Notes: generated by a model from the sequence alone, not told the origin. 64,000 nucleotides of DNA from JABCPE02 sp963530295 (GCA_963530295.1 CAUSCF010000010.1:1-64000); one strand, 5' to 3'; numbered from the stretch's first letter, positions 16,501-24,425 are shown. Translations and numbers: made by a program.

Positions 16501-17229
16501 TTAATATCTATTATGCCCTCCATTATAGCTAAAGCCTCCTTTTTTAGACTGAGATAGTGATGGAGGGGTAATTTCTGATTGTTTTTTACCATATATTTCC
16601 CCCATATCATTACTATGGAACCCTTTTCTAACCATACTATCAACCATTATATTTTGGATGCCTGTTATATTTTGTCTGCTTTTTCTCTTATTAAATATTC
16701 GAATAACTATAATGAAAACAATAATAAAAACTCCTATAAACAAAGCTATGGGTAGAGCATTTTTGATTAACATCTCTTCATTATTTCCCCCTCCTTGGTA
16801 AGAGGAGTATTTAGGCTTCCATGTTCCATCCTCTGTTAAAGTATGTGTTTCCTTTATAGGGACTTCTTTGTACATCTCTATTTTACCCTCTACACCCTTA
16901 TTTATAATTTTTTTTGCATCGGAAACCCAGTTATGATTAGAATTATTTAGATAATTATGCTCTTTTGTTTTTGGTAGTTTTACTGCTGATTCCATTTTAT
17001 ACTGAGATAGGTCTCTATTAGATAACCAATCGTCGTTTTGAACAGGAAGGCTAAATTGTGGATCACTTCTTCCTATAGGTATATGCTGACTTCCCACTGA
17101 AGGAACATGTGTCTCCTGAAGTGAATTTTCATATGTAGGTGGTTTTGGTTGTGGGTCTATGTATTGTTTTTGTGAAAATACTAGTACACTTACAAACGAC
17201 ATTACACTAAATAATAGTTTTCTTTTCAT
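16501..17229 (-). CDS. Single-span membrane protein of unknown function
   Basis: Not recognised. From the chosen ATG the protein is 242 residues and begins with a clear signal peptide MKRKLLFSVMSFVSVLVFSQ. A start 45 bases earlier would overlap the previous gene and bury the signal. After a polar periplasmic part (about 20-155) there is one membrane span (about 160-180) and a cytoplasmic tail. The tail carries RKGFHSNDMGEIYGKK and ends GGFSYNGGHNRY. Variants of both motifs recur in neighbouring proteins of the operon. Position just before the vWA gene suggests a partner or substrate of the kinase module. Confidence 0.72.
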   Translation of the reverse strand: MKRKLLFSVMSFVSVLVFSQKQYIDPQPKPPTYENSLQETHVPSVGSQHIPIGRSDPQFSLPVQNDDWLSNRDLSQYKMESAVKLPKTKEHNYLNNSNHNWVSDAKKIINKGVEGKIEMYKEVPIKETHTLTEDGTWKPKYSSYQGGGNNEEMLIKNALPIALFIGVFIIVFIIVIRIFNKRKSRQNITGIQNIMVDSMVRKGFHSNDMGEIYGKKQSEITPPSLSQSKKGGFSYNGGHNRY

Positions 17230-17257
17230 ACTTTTTCTTTTTATGTTTATAAAATAA

Positions 17258-17782
17258 TTAATGTTTCTTTCCATAAATGTTATCCCCTTTTTGAAATCCT
17301 ACTTTTTTAGAATCTGTATAAGGAGGTTGCTGGGATGCATGGTTGTATTGTGAAGATTGTTGTGTGTTATATTCTGATGTACCATTACCATTATGCCCTC
17401 CTTCATATCTGAAATCATTTTGGGGCATATTATTATGAGGAGAAACATATGGCGGAGAAAATGAATCCGCTCTATTATTCACAACAGCTTTAGGGTCTTC
17501 TCCGTATTTGTTGCTTCCCCTAGTTCCTTCAGCAAAAAGCAACCAAAAAGCATAAAATGGAATTAAAATATACCATCCTGTATTATCTAAATCATGTGAT
17601 CGTTTTACTGCCTGTGCCAATCCAAACCAACAGAAAGGAGCGTATAAAATAAGTACTCCTCCTTCTCTCGTCCCTCCCGCTATTGCCATTATAATACTAC
17701 TAATAAAAGCATTTATAATGAGAGTGAATGCATACTCTGTTCTTCTTATTCTTCCTTTGAATGAAAATGGTTTTTTAAACAT
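17258..17782 (-). CDS. DUF805 membrane protein with motif-bearing tail
   Basis: 174 residues. The first 115 match DUF805 (YhaH-like) inner-membrane proteins: FSFKGRIRRTEYAF, several hydrophobic spans, the typical AQAVKRSHDLDNTGWYILIP and GSNKYGEDPK. The remaining tail is polar, rich in Gln, Asn and Ser. It contains DFRYEGGHNGNG and ends SKKVGFQKGDNIYGKKH, matching motifs in the adjacent proteins. The DUF805 function is not known. It lies 28 bases ahead of the next gene. Confidence 0.82.
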   Translation of the reverse strand: MFKKPFSFKGRIRRTEYAFTLIINAFISSIIMAIAGGTREGGVLILYAPFCWFGLAQAVKRSHDLDNTGWYILIPFYAFWLLFAEGTRGSNKYGEDPKAVVNNRADSFSPPYVSPHNNMPQNDFRYEGGHNGNGTSEYNTQQSSQYNHASQQPPYTDSKKVGFQKGDNIYGKKH

Positions 17783-17863
17783 AATGATTCGTTTTTAAAA
17801 GTTTTATGCTTTTGCCTTTTTATGAGTTCAGTAATAGTATAGAATATCTGTTACGGGTTGTTT

Positions 17864-18421
17864 TTAGTTTTTACCATAAAGCTTTTGAGGATTAAATCCT
17901 TTTCTTTCAGTTTTTACATTTTCTTGGCTTATGTTCCTTTGAGGCTGATTCTGCAAAGTTGTTTGGGGTTGATATGAAATGTTTTTAAATGTGCTGTCTC
18001 CTTCCAAATAAAGTCCATTGGTGTATTCTATAAGATTTAAATCAATAAACTCATTGCTAGAAGAATTTTTAATTCGGAAAGTATCAAACCCCAATGTTAT
18101 TAAAGTTCTTACTATCTGAGGATTATCTATAATAACAGAACTTAATAAAAATATTTCTTCTGGTTGCAAGTCACAACCATTTAATATCTTCATTTCTATG
18201 CCACTCCTAAAATTAAAACTGCTTGAAATATTTTTGAAATCAGAGTTTCCTGATACTGTGCTAAACTTACATATTCTATTCGTTATCCCATTAATATATG
18301 CCATCTCATATGCATTATTGAGTATAGTCATAATTTCAGAACGGGATGTATCTCCTTCTATTAAATGGTCTAAAAGAGAATGCACTACTGACTTTACATG
18401 CTGTATAAATAACTCATTCAT
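17864..18421 (-). CDS. Unknown protein, first gene of the kinase operon
   Basis: Not recognised. 185 residues, no signal or membrane span. The N-terminal half (about 1-60) looks helical (VKSVVHSLLDHLIEG, EIMTILNNAYEMAYING). The middle contains LQPEEIFLLSSVIIDNPQIVRTLI. A low-complexity Gln/Asn segment leads to the C-terminal ERKGFNPQKLYGKN, a variant of the tail motif of the next two proteins. It is the first gene after the long structured leader, 81 bases ahead of the DUF805 gene. Confidence 0.7.
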   Translation of the reverse strand: MNELFIQHVKSVVHSLLDHLIEGDTSRSEIMTILNNAYEMAYINGITNRICKFSTVSGNSDFKNISSSFNFRSGIEMKILNGCDLQPEEIFLLSSVIIDNPQIVRTLITLGFDTFRIKNSSSNEFIDLNLIEYTNGLYLEGDSTFKNISYQPQTTLQNQPQRNISQENVKTERKGFNPQKLYGKN

Positions 18422-18463
18422 GGTCTTGGGTTTTTACAATTAATTTATATGATAAAAACCAAC

Positions 18464-18493
18464 AAAAAAAGCGAGGGGCTTTTCCACGCTTTT
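18464..18493 (-). terminator. Terminator or attenuator in the operon leader
   Basis: On the minus strand AAAAGCG and CGCTTTT pair around a 13-base loop and are followed by TTT. The 5' arm is also needed for the basal stem of the rod structure next to it, so the two folds compete. This is the layout of an attenuator. Confidence 0.55.
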
Positions 18494-18656
18494 GTTCAGT
18501 AAGGTCGACCAAAACCTAAGAGTAATAAAAACAATGGAAAGCCACTCACTATAGGATATAGTAAGTGTGCCAACTTGTTTTGCCTTTACTCTTCTAATAA
18601 AATTGGTCGTTCTACTTGAACAAAGCAAAAAAGTTTACACTTTTTATGTCGTTGAT
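18464..18656 (-). ncRNA. Rod-like structured leader RNA
   Basis: The gap 18422-18873 has no gene. Nested complementary blocks span 18488-18626: 18488-18498 with 18617-18626 (one bulge), 18506-18512 with 18603-18609, 18518-18525 with 18586-18593, 18528-18534 with 18575-18581, and 18543-18553 with 18557-18567. In the last stem the only imperfect pair is G-U as minus-strand RNA but C-A as plus-strand RNA, which favours a minus-strand transcript. A promoter-like TATATTTGC lies just upstream and a terminator closes it. It could be an attenuated leader of the kinase operon, a free 6S-like RNA, or a palindromic MITE. Confidence 0.6.
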
Positions 18657-18662
18657 GTCCTT

Positions 18663-18671
18663 GCAAATATA
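18663..18671 (-). promoter_or_regulatory. Promoter -7 element of the kinase operon/leader RNA
   Basis: TATATTTGC on the minus strand. A TTG lies only 14 bases upstream, shorter than usual, so the promoter may be weak or need an activator. Predicted RNA start is near 18656, giving a leader of about 235 bases. Confidence 0.5.
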
Positions 18672-18794
18672 TACAATTTTTTTATCAAAACATAAAAAGA
18701 CTTCCCATTTAATTTTTACAAAAATAAGTAATCATTGAATAAAGTTTATATCTCAATAGCCCCCAAAAGAATATTTTAAAGTGTTTTTCTAAAA

Positions 18795-18818
18795 GTTGTC
18801 ACATATGTTGTCACATAT
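18795..18818 (+). repeat. Paired 12-bp sites near the right end
   Basis: GTTGTCACATAT twice in tandem (18795-18806, 18807-18818), the counterpart of the left-end pair and in the same direction. Likely recombinase or excisionase binding sites. Confidence 0.65.
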
Positions 18819-18826
18819 TAAAAACA

Positions 18827-18859
18827 AATCGCTCATAAACCATTGGTTTACAAGCGATT
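18827..18859 (-). terminator. Element-borne terminator behind tRNA-Cys
   Basis: AATCGCT/AGCGATT outer stem and TAAACC/GGTTTA inner stem, followed by TGTTTTT on the minus strand. It replaces the terminator displaced to 8170-8200. Confidence 0.7.
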
Positions 18860-18869
18860 GTTTAGGTAA

Positions 18870-18885
18870 ATTGAGGTTCCGAGCG
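18870..18885. repeat. Right attachment site repeat (attR core)
   Basis: ATTGAGGTTCCGAGCG, identical to 8201-8216. It covers the 3' acceptor strand and part of the T arm of tRNA-Cys, so integration leaves the tRNA sequence intact. Confidence 0.88.
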
Positions 18886-18944
18886 GATTCGAACCGCTGT
18901 AGATGGTTTTGCAGACCACTGCCTAGCCGCTCGGCCACGGAACC
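18874..18944 (-). tRNA. tRNA-Cys (GCA anticodon)
   Basis: Minus strand acceptor GGTTCCG/CGGAACC, anticodon loop CTGCAAA giving GCA, T-loop TTCGAAT, discriminator T, CCA not encoded. It is the integration target of the element on its 3' side. Confidence 0.96.
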
Positions 18945-18957
18945 ATTTTTGAATGGT

Positions 18958-18989
18958 GCAAAAGTAGTAAAAGTTTTTTATTTAATCAA
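18958..18989 (-). promoter_or_regulatory. Promoter of tRNA-Cys
   Basis: Minus strand TTG (18989-18987), 20 bases, TACTTTTGC (18966-18958), 13 bases before the tRNA. Confidence 0.7.
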
Positions 18990-19156
18990 AATATTGATAG
19001 ATATTTTTCCATTTGAAATTAACTAACTGATTATCAAATATAATAATGTATTTATTTCTACTTTTAAAATAAATTTGACTTCTTCTATGCTCTATTTTTC
19101 CGATATTTGGCGTGTGAAATAGGCAGAAGCAGTTTTTAAATTAACTTTTTAGGGAA

Positions 19157-21031
19157 ATGAATTACATCAGCGTAGAAAATCTTACCAAAACATATGGCAT
19201 CGTTACTTTATTTGAGGATATTTCTTTTAATATCAATGAAGGGGACAAAATCGCCATCGTTGCCAAAAACGGAAGCGGAAAAACCACTTTGCTCAATATC
19301 CTAATGGGCAAAGACTTTGCAGATAGCGGGACAGTAGTTATCAATAAAGATATTCAAGTGGTTTTATTTGACCAAGAAATACACTTTGAGAGCGGACAGA
19401 CCATCACGGAATTTATCATGAGTCTAGATTCGCCGCCTATGCAGGCATTGAGAAATTACCAAAAATCGCTGACCTCTAATGATTCAGAATTTATGGAGCG
19501 AGCGTTCATAGAAATGGAAAACCAAAAAGCATGGGGACTGGAAAACGAAATGAAACAAATCCTCTCTCAGCTGAAAATAATCGACCTAAACGCCAAAATG
19601 GACAACCTCTCTGGTGGGCAGATAAAACGCGTAGCCCTCGCCAAACTCCTGATAGAAACGAGAGTAGAACACAAACACACACTGCTCATCATGGACGAGC
19701 CTACCAACCACCTAGATGTAGATATGGTGGAATGGCTGGAACAATACCTATCCAGAGCGATGGTCACCCTGCTTCTTGTAACGCACGACCGATATTTCCT
19801 TGACAGTGTGTGCGATATCATCTGGGAGATAGAAGACAAAAAACTCTATGTCCATCATGGTGCCTATGCCCAATATTTAGAAAATAAAAGTATAAGAGAA
19901 GAAAACCTAAACGCTACCATAGACAAAGCCAACAATCTCTACCGCAAGGAGCTGGAATGGATGCGCAGACAGCCCAAAGCAAGGACTACCAAGTCCAAAA
20001 GCCGTATAGAAGCCTTCTACGAAACGGAGAAAACAGCTAAAATGGACACCAGAAAACAGGAACTAGAACTGGATTTTGGGATGAAAAGGCTGGGCAAAAA
20101 GATTTTGGAGCTGAGAAACATCAATAAAAAATTTGGTGATAAAACTATCTTGGATAATTTCAGCTACCAGTTTCAGCGAGGCGAAAAAGTCGGCATCATA
20201 GGAAAAAACGGCGTAGGAAAATCTACCCTGCTGAACATCATCCAAGGTCTGGAAACCTACGACAGCGGAGAAATAGAAGTAGGAGAAACCATCAAATTCG
20301 GGTATTTTTCACAAAAAGGACTCACCTACAAGGAAGACCAGCGTGTGATAGATTTCATGAAAGACATTGCGGAATATTATCCTCTTGCAAATGGGAAAAG
20401 TATCTCGGCATCGCAGTTTTTAAAAATGTTCCTTTTCAATGAACAGACACAATACACCACCATTTCTAACCTGAGTGGTGGAGAGAGAAGAAGACTATAT
20501 CTGATTTCCGTACTCTTCCAAAACCCAAATTTCCTCATCTTTGACGAGCCGACTAATGATTTAGACCTGCCTACACTTACCGTACTGGAGAGTTTCCTTG
20601 CGCAGTTTCAGGGCTGTCTCATCATTGTTTCGCACGACAGGTATTTTATGGATAAAATTGTAGACCATTTATTAGTCTTCGAAGGCGAAGGAAAAATCAA
20701 GGATTTCATTGGCTCTTTCACAGAATACAGAGACCAACAAACGCAAAACAAAAACATTAAGAAAAGCGAACCTGCTAAACCTGTAGAAGAAAAACAAACT
20801 AAAAATACCAATTCTAAAAGAAAACTCAGCTTCAAAGAGCAAAAAGAATTGGAAAACATAGAAAAAGAAATGCCTGTTTTAAAGGAAAAACAAGATGAAA
20901 TTTTAGAAAAACTAAATAATGAAACGGATTACGGCATTATTTCTGAACTTTCACAGAAGTTGGAAGAAACGACCAGTCAATTAGAAGCCTACGAAATGCG
21001 CTGGCTGGAATTACAAGAAATTTTAGAGTAA
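19157..21031 (+). CDS. ABC-F family ATPase, Uup-like
   Basis: 624 residues with two ATPase domains and no membrane segments, the ABC-F layout. These proteins bind the ribosome or, for Uup, also branched DNA. Domain 1 has Walker A KNGSGKTTLL (about 37-46), LSGGQ (about 153) and LIMDEPTNHLD (about 177-187). Domain 2 has GKNGVGKSTLL (about 352-362), LSGGERRRL and FLIFDEPTNDLD. A C-terminal coiled coil (about 555-624, rich in Glu/Lys) marks the Uup subgroup. It converges on rpsA across a shared terminator. Confidence 0.9.
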   Translation: MNYISVENLTKTYGIVTLFEDISFNINEGDKIAIVAKNGSGKTTLLNILMGKDFADSGTVVINKDIQVVLFDQEIHFESGQTITEFIMSLDSPPMQALRNYQKSLTSNDSEFMERAFIEMENQKAWGLENEMKQILSQLKIIDLNAKMDNLSGGQIKRVALAKLLIETRVEHKHTLLIMDEPTNHLDVDMVEWLEQYLSRAMVTLLLVTHDRYFLDSVCDIIWEIEDKKLYVHHGAYAQYLENKSIREENLNATIDKANNLYRKELEWMRRQPKARTTKSKSRIEAFYETEKTAKMDTRKQELELDFGMKRLGKKILELRNINKKFGDKTILDNFSYQFQRGEKVGIIGKNGVGKSTLLNIIQGLETYDSGEIEVGETIKFGYFSQKGLTYKEDQRVIDFMKDIAEYYPLANGKSISASQFLKMFLFNEQTQYTTISNLSGGERRRLYLISVLFQNPNFLIFDEPTNDLDLPTLTVLESFLAQFQGCLIIVSHDRYFMDKIVDHLLVFEGEGKIKDFIGSFTEYRDQQTQNKNIKKSEPAKPVEEKQTKNTNSKRKLSFKEQKELENIEKEMPVLKEKQDEILEKLNNETDYGIISELSQKLEETTSQLEAYEMRWLELQEILE

Positions 21032-21056
21032 TATTCTTTTATATAAAAACAAAATA

Positions 21057-21089
21057 AAATCCCGCTTACTAAACAGCGGCGGGATTTTT
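21057..21089. terminator. Bidirectional terminator between the ABC-F gene and rpsA
   Basis: AAATCCCGC and GCGGGATTT form a 9-bp stem, with T or A runs on either side. Confidence 0.8.
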
Positions 21090-21109
21090 GTATTTAGAAA
21101 TGGGATGGA

Positions 21110-22879
21110 TTATTTACCTCCGTCCATTTTCTTTTTCAATTCTGCAAGAGCATCAATGTCTCCAAGAGTTGTTTTTTCTTCAGTTGAAGAAGATTTAGCT
21201 GCAGCTTCTTTTACATTTTTCTTTTCTTCATCTCTGAAAAGACCTGTGTGAGAAACTACTACTCTCTTGAATTCTTTGTTGAACTCAATTACTTTAAACT
21301 GAGCTTCTTCTCCTTTCTTGATTTTAGAACCATCTTCTTTTTCTAACAATCTTGAAGGACAGAATGCTTCTACTTCTGCATCTTCGAACTGAACTTGAGC
21401 TCCTTTATCGAAAACATCTACTGCAGTTCCTGTATGTACAGTACCTTCAGCGTATTTAGATTCGTATTTATCCCAAGGGTTTTCAGTCAATTGTTTGTGT
21501 CCAAGAGAAAGTCTTCTAGCTTCTGTATCAAGTTCTAGAACTACTACATCTAGTTTGTCTCCTACAGCGCAGAACTCAGATGGATGCTTGATTTTCTTAG
21601 TCCAAGAAAGATCAGAGATGTAGATAAGTCCATCTATTCCTTCTTCTAATTCTACAAACACACCGAAGTTAGTAAAGTTTCTAACAGTTCCTTTGTGCTT
21701 AGAACCTACTGGATATTTAGACTGGATGTCAGCCCATGGATCTGGAGTCAATTGCTTGATACCCAATGAAATTTTTCTTTCATCTTTATCCAAAGTAAGA
21801 ACTACCGCTTCTACCTCATCACCGATTTTCACGAAATCTCCTGCACTTCTAAGGTGAGTAGACCAAGACATTTCAGAAACATGGATAAGTCCTTCTACAC
21901 CTGGAGCGATTTCTACGAATGCACCGTAGTCAGCAAGAACTACTACTTTTCCTTTTACTTTGTCTCCTACTTTCAAGTCAGCAGAAAGAGCTTCCCATGG
22001 ATGTGGTTCTAGCTGTTTCATACCAAGCTGAATTCTTGTTTTCTCATCATCGAAATCAAGGATTACCACTTTTACAGTTTGTCCTTCAGAAAGGAATTCT
22101 GATGGGTGGTTTACTCTTGACCAAGAAAGGTCTGTGATGTGGATAAGTCCATCTACACCACCAAGGTCGATGAATACTCCGTAAGAAGTAATGTTTTTAA
22201 CAGTTCCTTCTAGAACCTGTCCTTTCTCTAATTGAGAAATGATTTCTTTTTTCTGTCCTTCGATATCAGCCTCGATAAGAGCTTTGTGAGAAACTACCAC
22301 ATTTTTGAACTCTGGGTTGATTTTCACTACTTTGAACTCCATCGTTTTTCCTACAAACTGGTCGTAGTCTTTGATAGGCTTCACATCGATCTGAGAACCT
22401 GGTAAGAATGCTTCGATACCGAAAACATCTACGATCATACCTCCTTTTGTTCTAGACTTCACGAAACCATTTACGATTTCACCAGACTGGTGGTATTCAT
22501 TTACTTTATCCCAAGCTTTCAGCGTTCTTGCTTTTTTGTGAGAAAGCTGAAGCTGACCTGTTTTGTCTTCTCTTCTGTCTACCATTACTTCCACTTCATC
22601 ACCTACTTTTAGGCCAGGGTTGTAACGGAATTCGTTGAGAGATATTACTCCCTCAGACTTGAAGTTGATATCTACGATCGCTTCTTTGTCTGTAAGTCTT
22701 ACCACTTTCCCGATGATTACATCAGATTCGGAAAGGTCGTTCAAAGAACCTTTGTAGATTTCTTCTAATTCATTTTTTTCTTTTCTGTCCTCAGCGTTAA
22801 GACCAGACTCAAAAGAATCCCAGTCAAACTGCTCTGGAGCCACATTTTGGTTCATTAGAACCTCTTCTTGTTTTGACAT
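21110..22879 (-). CDS. rpsA: 30S ribosomal protein S1
   Basis: Binds mRNA on the small subunit and helps initiation, especially on weak ribosome sites such as those common in Bacteroidota. 589 residues with six S1 repeats: near VIIGKVVRLTDKEAIVDI, VNGFVKSRTKGGMIVDV, LEGTVKNITSYGVFIDL, VKGKVVVLADYGAFVEI, HKGTVRNFTNFGVFVEL and HTGTAVDVFDKGAQVQF. Repeats 3-5 are the best conserved, each ending in a GLIHI/VS- or GLIYIS-type strand. The Lys/Glu-rich tail is normal for the group. Confidence 0.96.
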   Translation of the reverse strand: MSKQEEVLMNQNVAPEQFDWDSFESGLNAEDRKEKNELEEIYKGSLNDLSESDVIIGKVVRLTDKEAIVDINFKSEGVISLNEFRYNPGLKVGDEVEVMVDRREDKTGQLQLSHKKARTLKAWDKVNEYHQSGEIVNGFVKSRTKGGMIVDVFGIEAFLPGSQIDVKPIKDYDQFVGKTMEFKVVKINPEFKNVVVSHKALIEADIEGQKKEIISQLEKGQVLEGTVKNITSYGVFIDLGGVDGLIHITDLSWSRVNHPSEFLSEGQTVKVVILDFDDEKTRIQLGMKQLEPHPWEALSADLKVGDKVKGKVVVLADYGAFVEIAPGVEGLIHVSEMSWSTHLRSAGDFVKIGDEVEAVVLTLDKDERKISLGIKQLTPDPWADIQSKYPVGSKHKGTVRNFTNFGVFVELEEGIDGLIYISDLSWTKKIKHPSEFCAVGDKLDVVVLELDTEARRLSLGHKQLTENPWDKYESKYAEGTVHTGTAVDVFDKGAQVQFEDAEVEAFCPSRLLEKEDGSKIKKGEEAQFKVIEFNKEFKRVVVSHTGLFRDEEKKNVKEAAAKSSSTEEKTTLGDIDALAELKKKMDGGK

Positions 22880-22997
22880 AAAAATATCACTTTGTATTCC
22901 TTTTTTCTCAGTATTGGCGGCGTGTGGGACTGAAAAATCAGGAAGAAGTTAGGTATTAAATTTCTCTGTTTTCGCCAAAATTTCCCACAAAAACGCT

Positions 22998-23006
22998 GCA
23001 AAGATA
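22998..23006 (-). promoter_or_regulatory. Promoter -7 element of rpsA
   Basis: TATCTTTGC on the minus strand, about 120 bases before the start, leaving a long leader. No good -33 element is found. Confidence 0.5.
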
Positions 23007-23169
23007 ATCTTTTTTTTGAATTAAAGCTTTAATAATCAAAGTTTTTCTTTTTTATTTAAATCCATTTTCAAAAAAGTTATTTTTTCTTGGTTTTAGAATT
23101 TAAATTATTGAAAAAATATTGTGATTTTTTTTTAAATTTGCACAAATAATTCTTCAAAAAAATAATATT

Positions 23170-23832
23170 ATGAAAGCAAAAAAATTCATCGCTGCGGGTA
23201 TTTTAGCAGTATCGTTACTGGGGTTACAATCTTGTAACAAAGCAAAAGAAGCTGTAAATGCAGCAAAGGAAGCAGCAAATGAGGCTTCAGGAAAAGAAAA
23301 GATTGATTATAAACTATTTTCTGATCCAGCACAAACTAAAAAATGGTATGATGCCGTAGTAGAAAAACTCGGCGAAAATACAAAAGTAACCGATGAAGTA
23401 AGATTCATAGTTACCAAAAACTCTGATAAAGTAGTTAAAACAGATGACGATTCGGATGACCTCAGTCTTTCTATTGTTTACCAAGACAATGTAGACAAGA
23501 GAAGAGTTCAGCAAATCAATTATAGCTCTAGTTTTGGATGGAGAGAACCACAGACTATGGAAATCGATGTAATTGGTGTAAATGCAGAGGAATTCCGTTT
23601 AGAAGACGAGTTATTTGACTTTAAAGAAGTAACAGCTGAAACAATACAAAAAGTAGTAGATGATGCTTGGAAGAAATACAAAGATGATGAGAAGTTTGAA
23701 TACCAATATGTTTATACCATTGAAATTAAAAAGAACTTGATAGATGTTTCTATAAAAGGAAAACTGAAATCTAATGGACAAGAAAAATTTGGTTACTACA
23801 AAACAGATTTCAAAGGAAATCCTGTAAAATAA
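23170..23832 (+). CDS. Lipoprotein of unknown function
   Basis: 220 residues. Signal MKAKKFIAAGILAVSLLGLQSC gives Cys22 as the lipid anchor. An Ala/Glu-rich helical linker (KAKEAVNAAKEAANEASGK) follows, then a folded part of about 170 residues with alternating strands (VRFIVTKNSDKVV, LSLSIVYQDNV, TIEIKKNLIDVSIKGKL). No family is recognised. A TAAATTTGC element at 23133-23141 lies upstream, with a TTG 22 bases earlier, and a terminator lies downstream, so it is transcribed alone. Confidence 0.75.
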   Translation: MKAKKFIAAGILAVSLLGLQSCNKAKEAVNAAKEAANEASGKEKIDYKLFSDPAQTKKWYDAVVEKLGENTKVTDEVRFIVTKNSDKVVKTDDDSDDLSLSIVYQDNVDKRRVQQINYSSSFGWREPQTMEIDVIGVNAEEFRLEDELFDFKEVTAETIQKVVDDAWKKYKDDEKFEYQYVYTIEIKKNLIDVSIKGKLKSNGQEKFGYYKTDFKGNPVK

Positions 23833-23846
23833 AAATCAATAGCAAG

Positions 23847-23875
23847 AAACCGCAGAAGGCTCTGCGGTTTTTTTA
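23847..23875 (+). terminator. Terminator after the lipoprotein gene
   Basis: AAACCGCAGA, 4-base loop, TCTGCGGTTT and a T run. Confidence 0.88.
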
Positions 23876-23918
23876 TTGAATACAAAAAAGGTAGGAATTT
23901 GGTTTTGATACAATTAAA

Positions 23919-23949
23919 TTGTTACTTCGTAAAAAATAATTAAATTTGC
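23919..23949 (+). promoter_or_regulatory. Promoter of the Fur-family gene
   Basis: TTG (23919-23921), 19 bases, TAAATTTGC (23941-23949). It ends only 5 bases before the ATG, so the transcript may be leaderless. The TTG at 23946, an apparent upstream start, is part of this element. Confidence 0.7.
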
Positions 23950-23954
23950 CCACT

Positions 23955-24425
23955 ATGGAAAACAAAGTGAATAGTAAAAATATAGAAGCCATCAAGGAGG
24001 TTTTGCGGAATTACTTGAAAGAAAAGGGACTGAGAAACACTCCTGAGAGATACACTATTTTAGAGGAGATATACAATTACGACAAGCACTTTAATGTAGA
24101 TGACCTCTATCTACTAATGCTGCAGAAAAAATACCACATCAGTAAGGCAACTATCTACAACACGATAGAGGTTTTTCTAGATGCCGGGCTGGTCAGAAAA
24201 CATCAGTTCGGCGAAAGTTCCACCTATGAAAAATCCTATTTTGACCGTCAGCACGACCACATTGTTATCTACAAAGATAGTTCGCAGAAAGAAATAGAGG
24301 AAATCATAGAGTTTTGCGACCCAAGAATCCAAGCAATAAAGGAGTCCATAGAAAGCGCTTTCGGTGTATCCATAGACAGCCACACGCTCTATTTCTACGG
24401 ACAAAAGAAGGAGGCCACTCCATAA
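23955..24425 (+). CDS. Fur-family transcriptional regulator
   Basis: Metal- or peroxide-responsive repressor family. From the ATG at 23955 it has 156 residues. The winged helix (about 15-85) contains LRNTPERYTILEEIYN and HISKATIYNTIEVFLDAGLV, the Fur recognition helix. The dimerisation half keeps HDHIVIYKD and one Cys (IEFCDPR) but lacks the paired CxxC structural zinc sites, as in some flavobacterial members. Which metal or signal it senses cannot be told. It lies 13 bases ahead of the OstA-like gene. Confidence 0.88.
   Translation: MENKVNSKNIEAIKEVLRNYLKEKGLRNTPERYTILEEIYNYDKHFNVDDLYLLMLQKKYHISKATIYNTIEVFLDAGLVRKHQFGESSTYEKSYFDRQHDHIVIYKDSSQKEIEEIIEFCDPRIQAIKESIESAFGVSIDSHTLYFYGQKKEATP

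Larger units (their letters stand above)
8201..18885. mobile_element. Integrative element of about 10.7 kb in tRNA-Cys
   Basis: A perfect 16-bp direct repeat, ATTGAGGTTCCGAGCG, occurs at both ends, and the right copy is the 3' end of tRNA-Cys. The first gene inside the left end is a tyrosine integrase. Paired 12-bp repeats lie 117 and 52 bases inside the left and right repeats. Cargo comprises the integrase, fic, two small DNA-binding proteins, a Rep-like protein, two candidate structured RNAs and a six-gene kinase-phosphatase-vWA operon. No relaxase, type IV secretion or phage structural genes are seen, so it would need a helper for transfer. Confidence 0.88.

Noticed and set aside
18440..18628. 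Open frame of 62 codons on the minus strand
   Set aside because: It coincides with the nested inverted repeats of the rod-like leader, has no convincing start signal and its composition follows the RNA pairing rather than a protein.
18796..19026. Plus-strand frame across tRNA-Cys
   Set aside because: It reads through the antisense of a clear tRNA and the attachment site.
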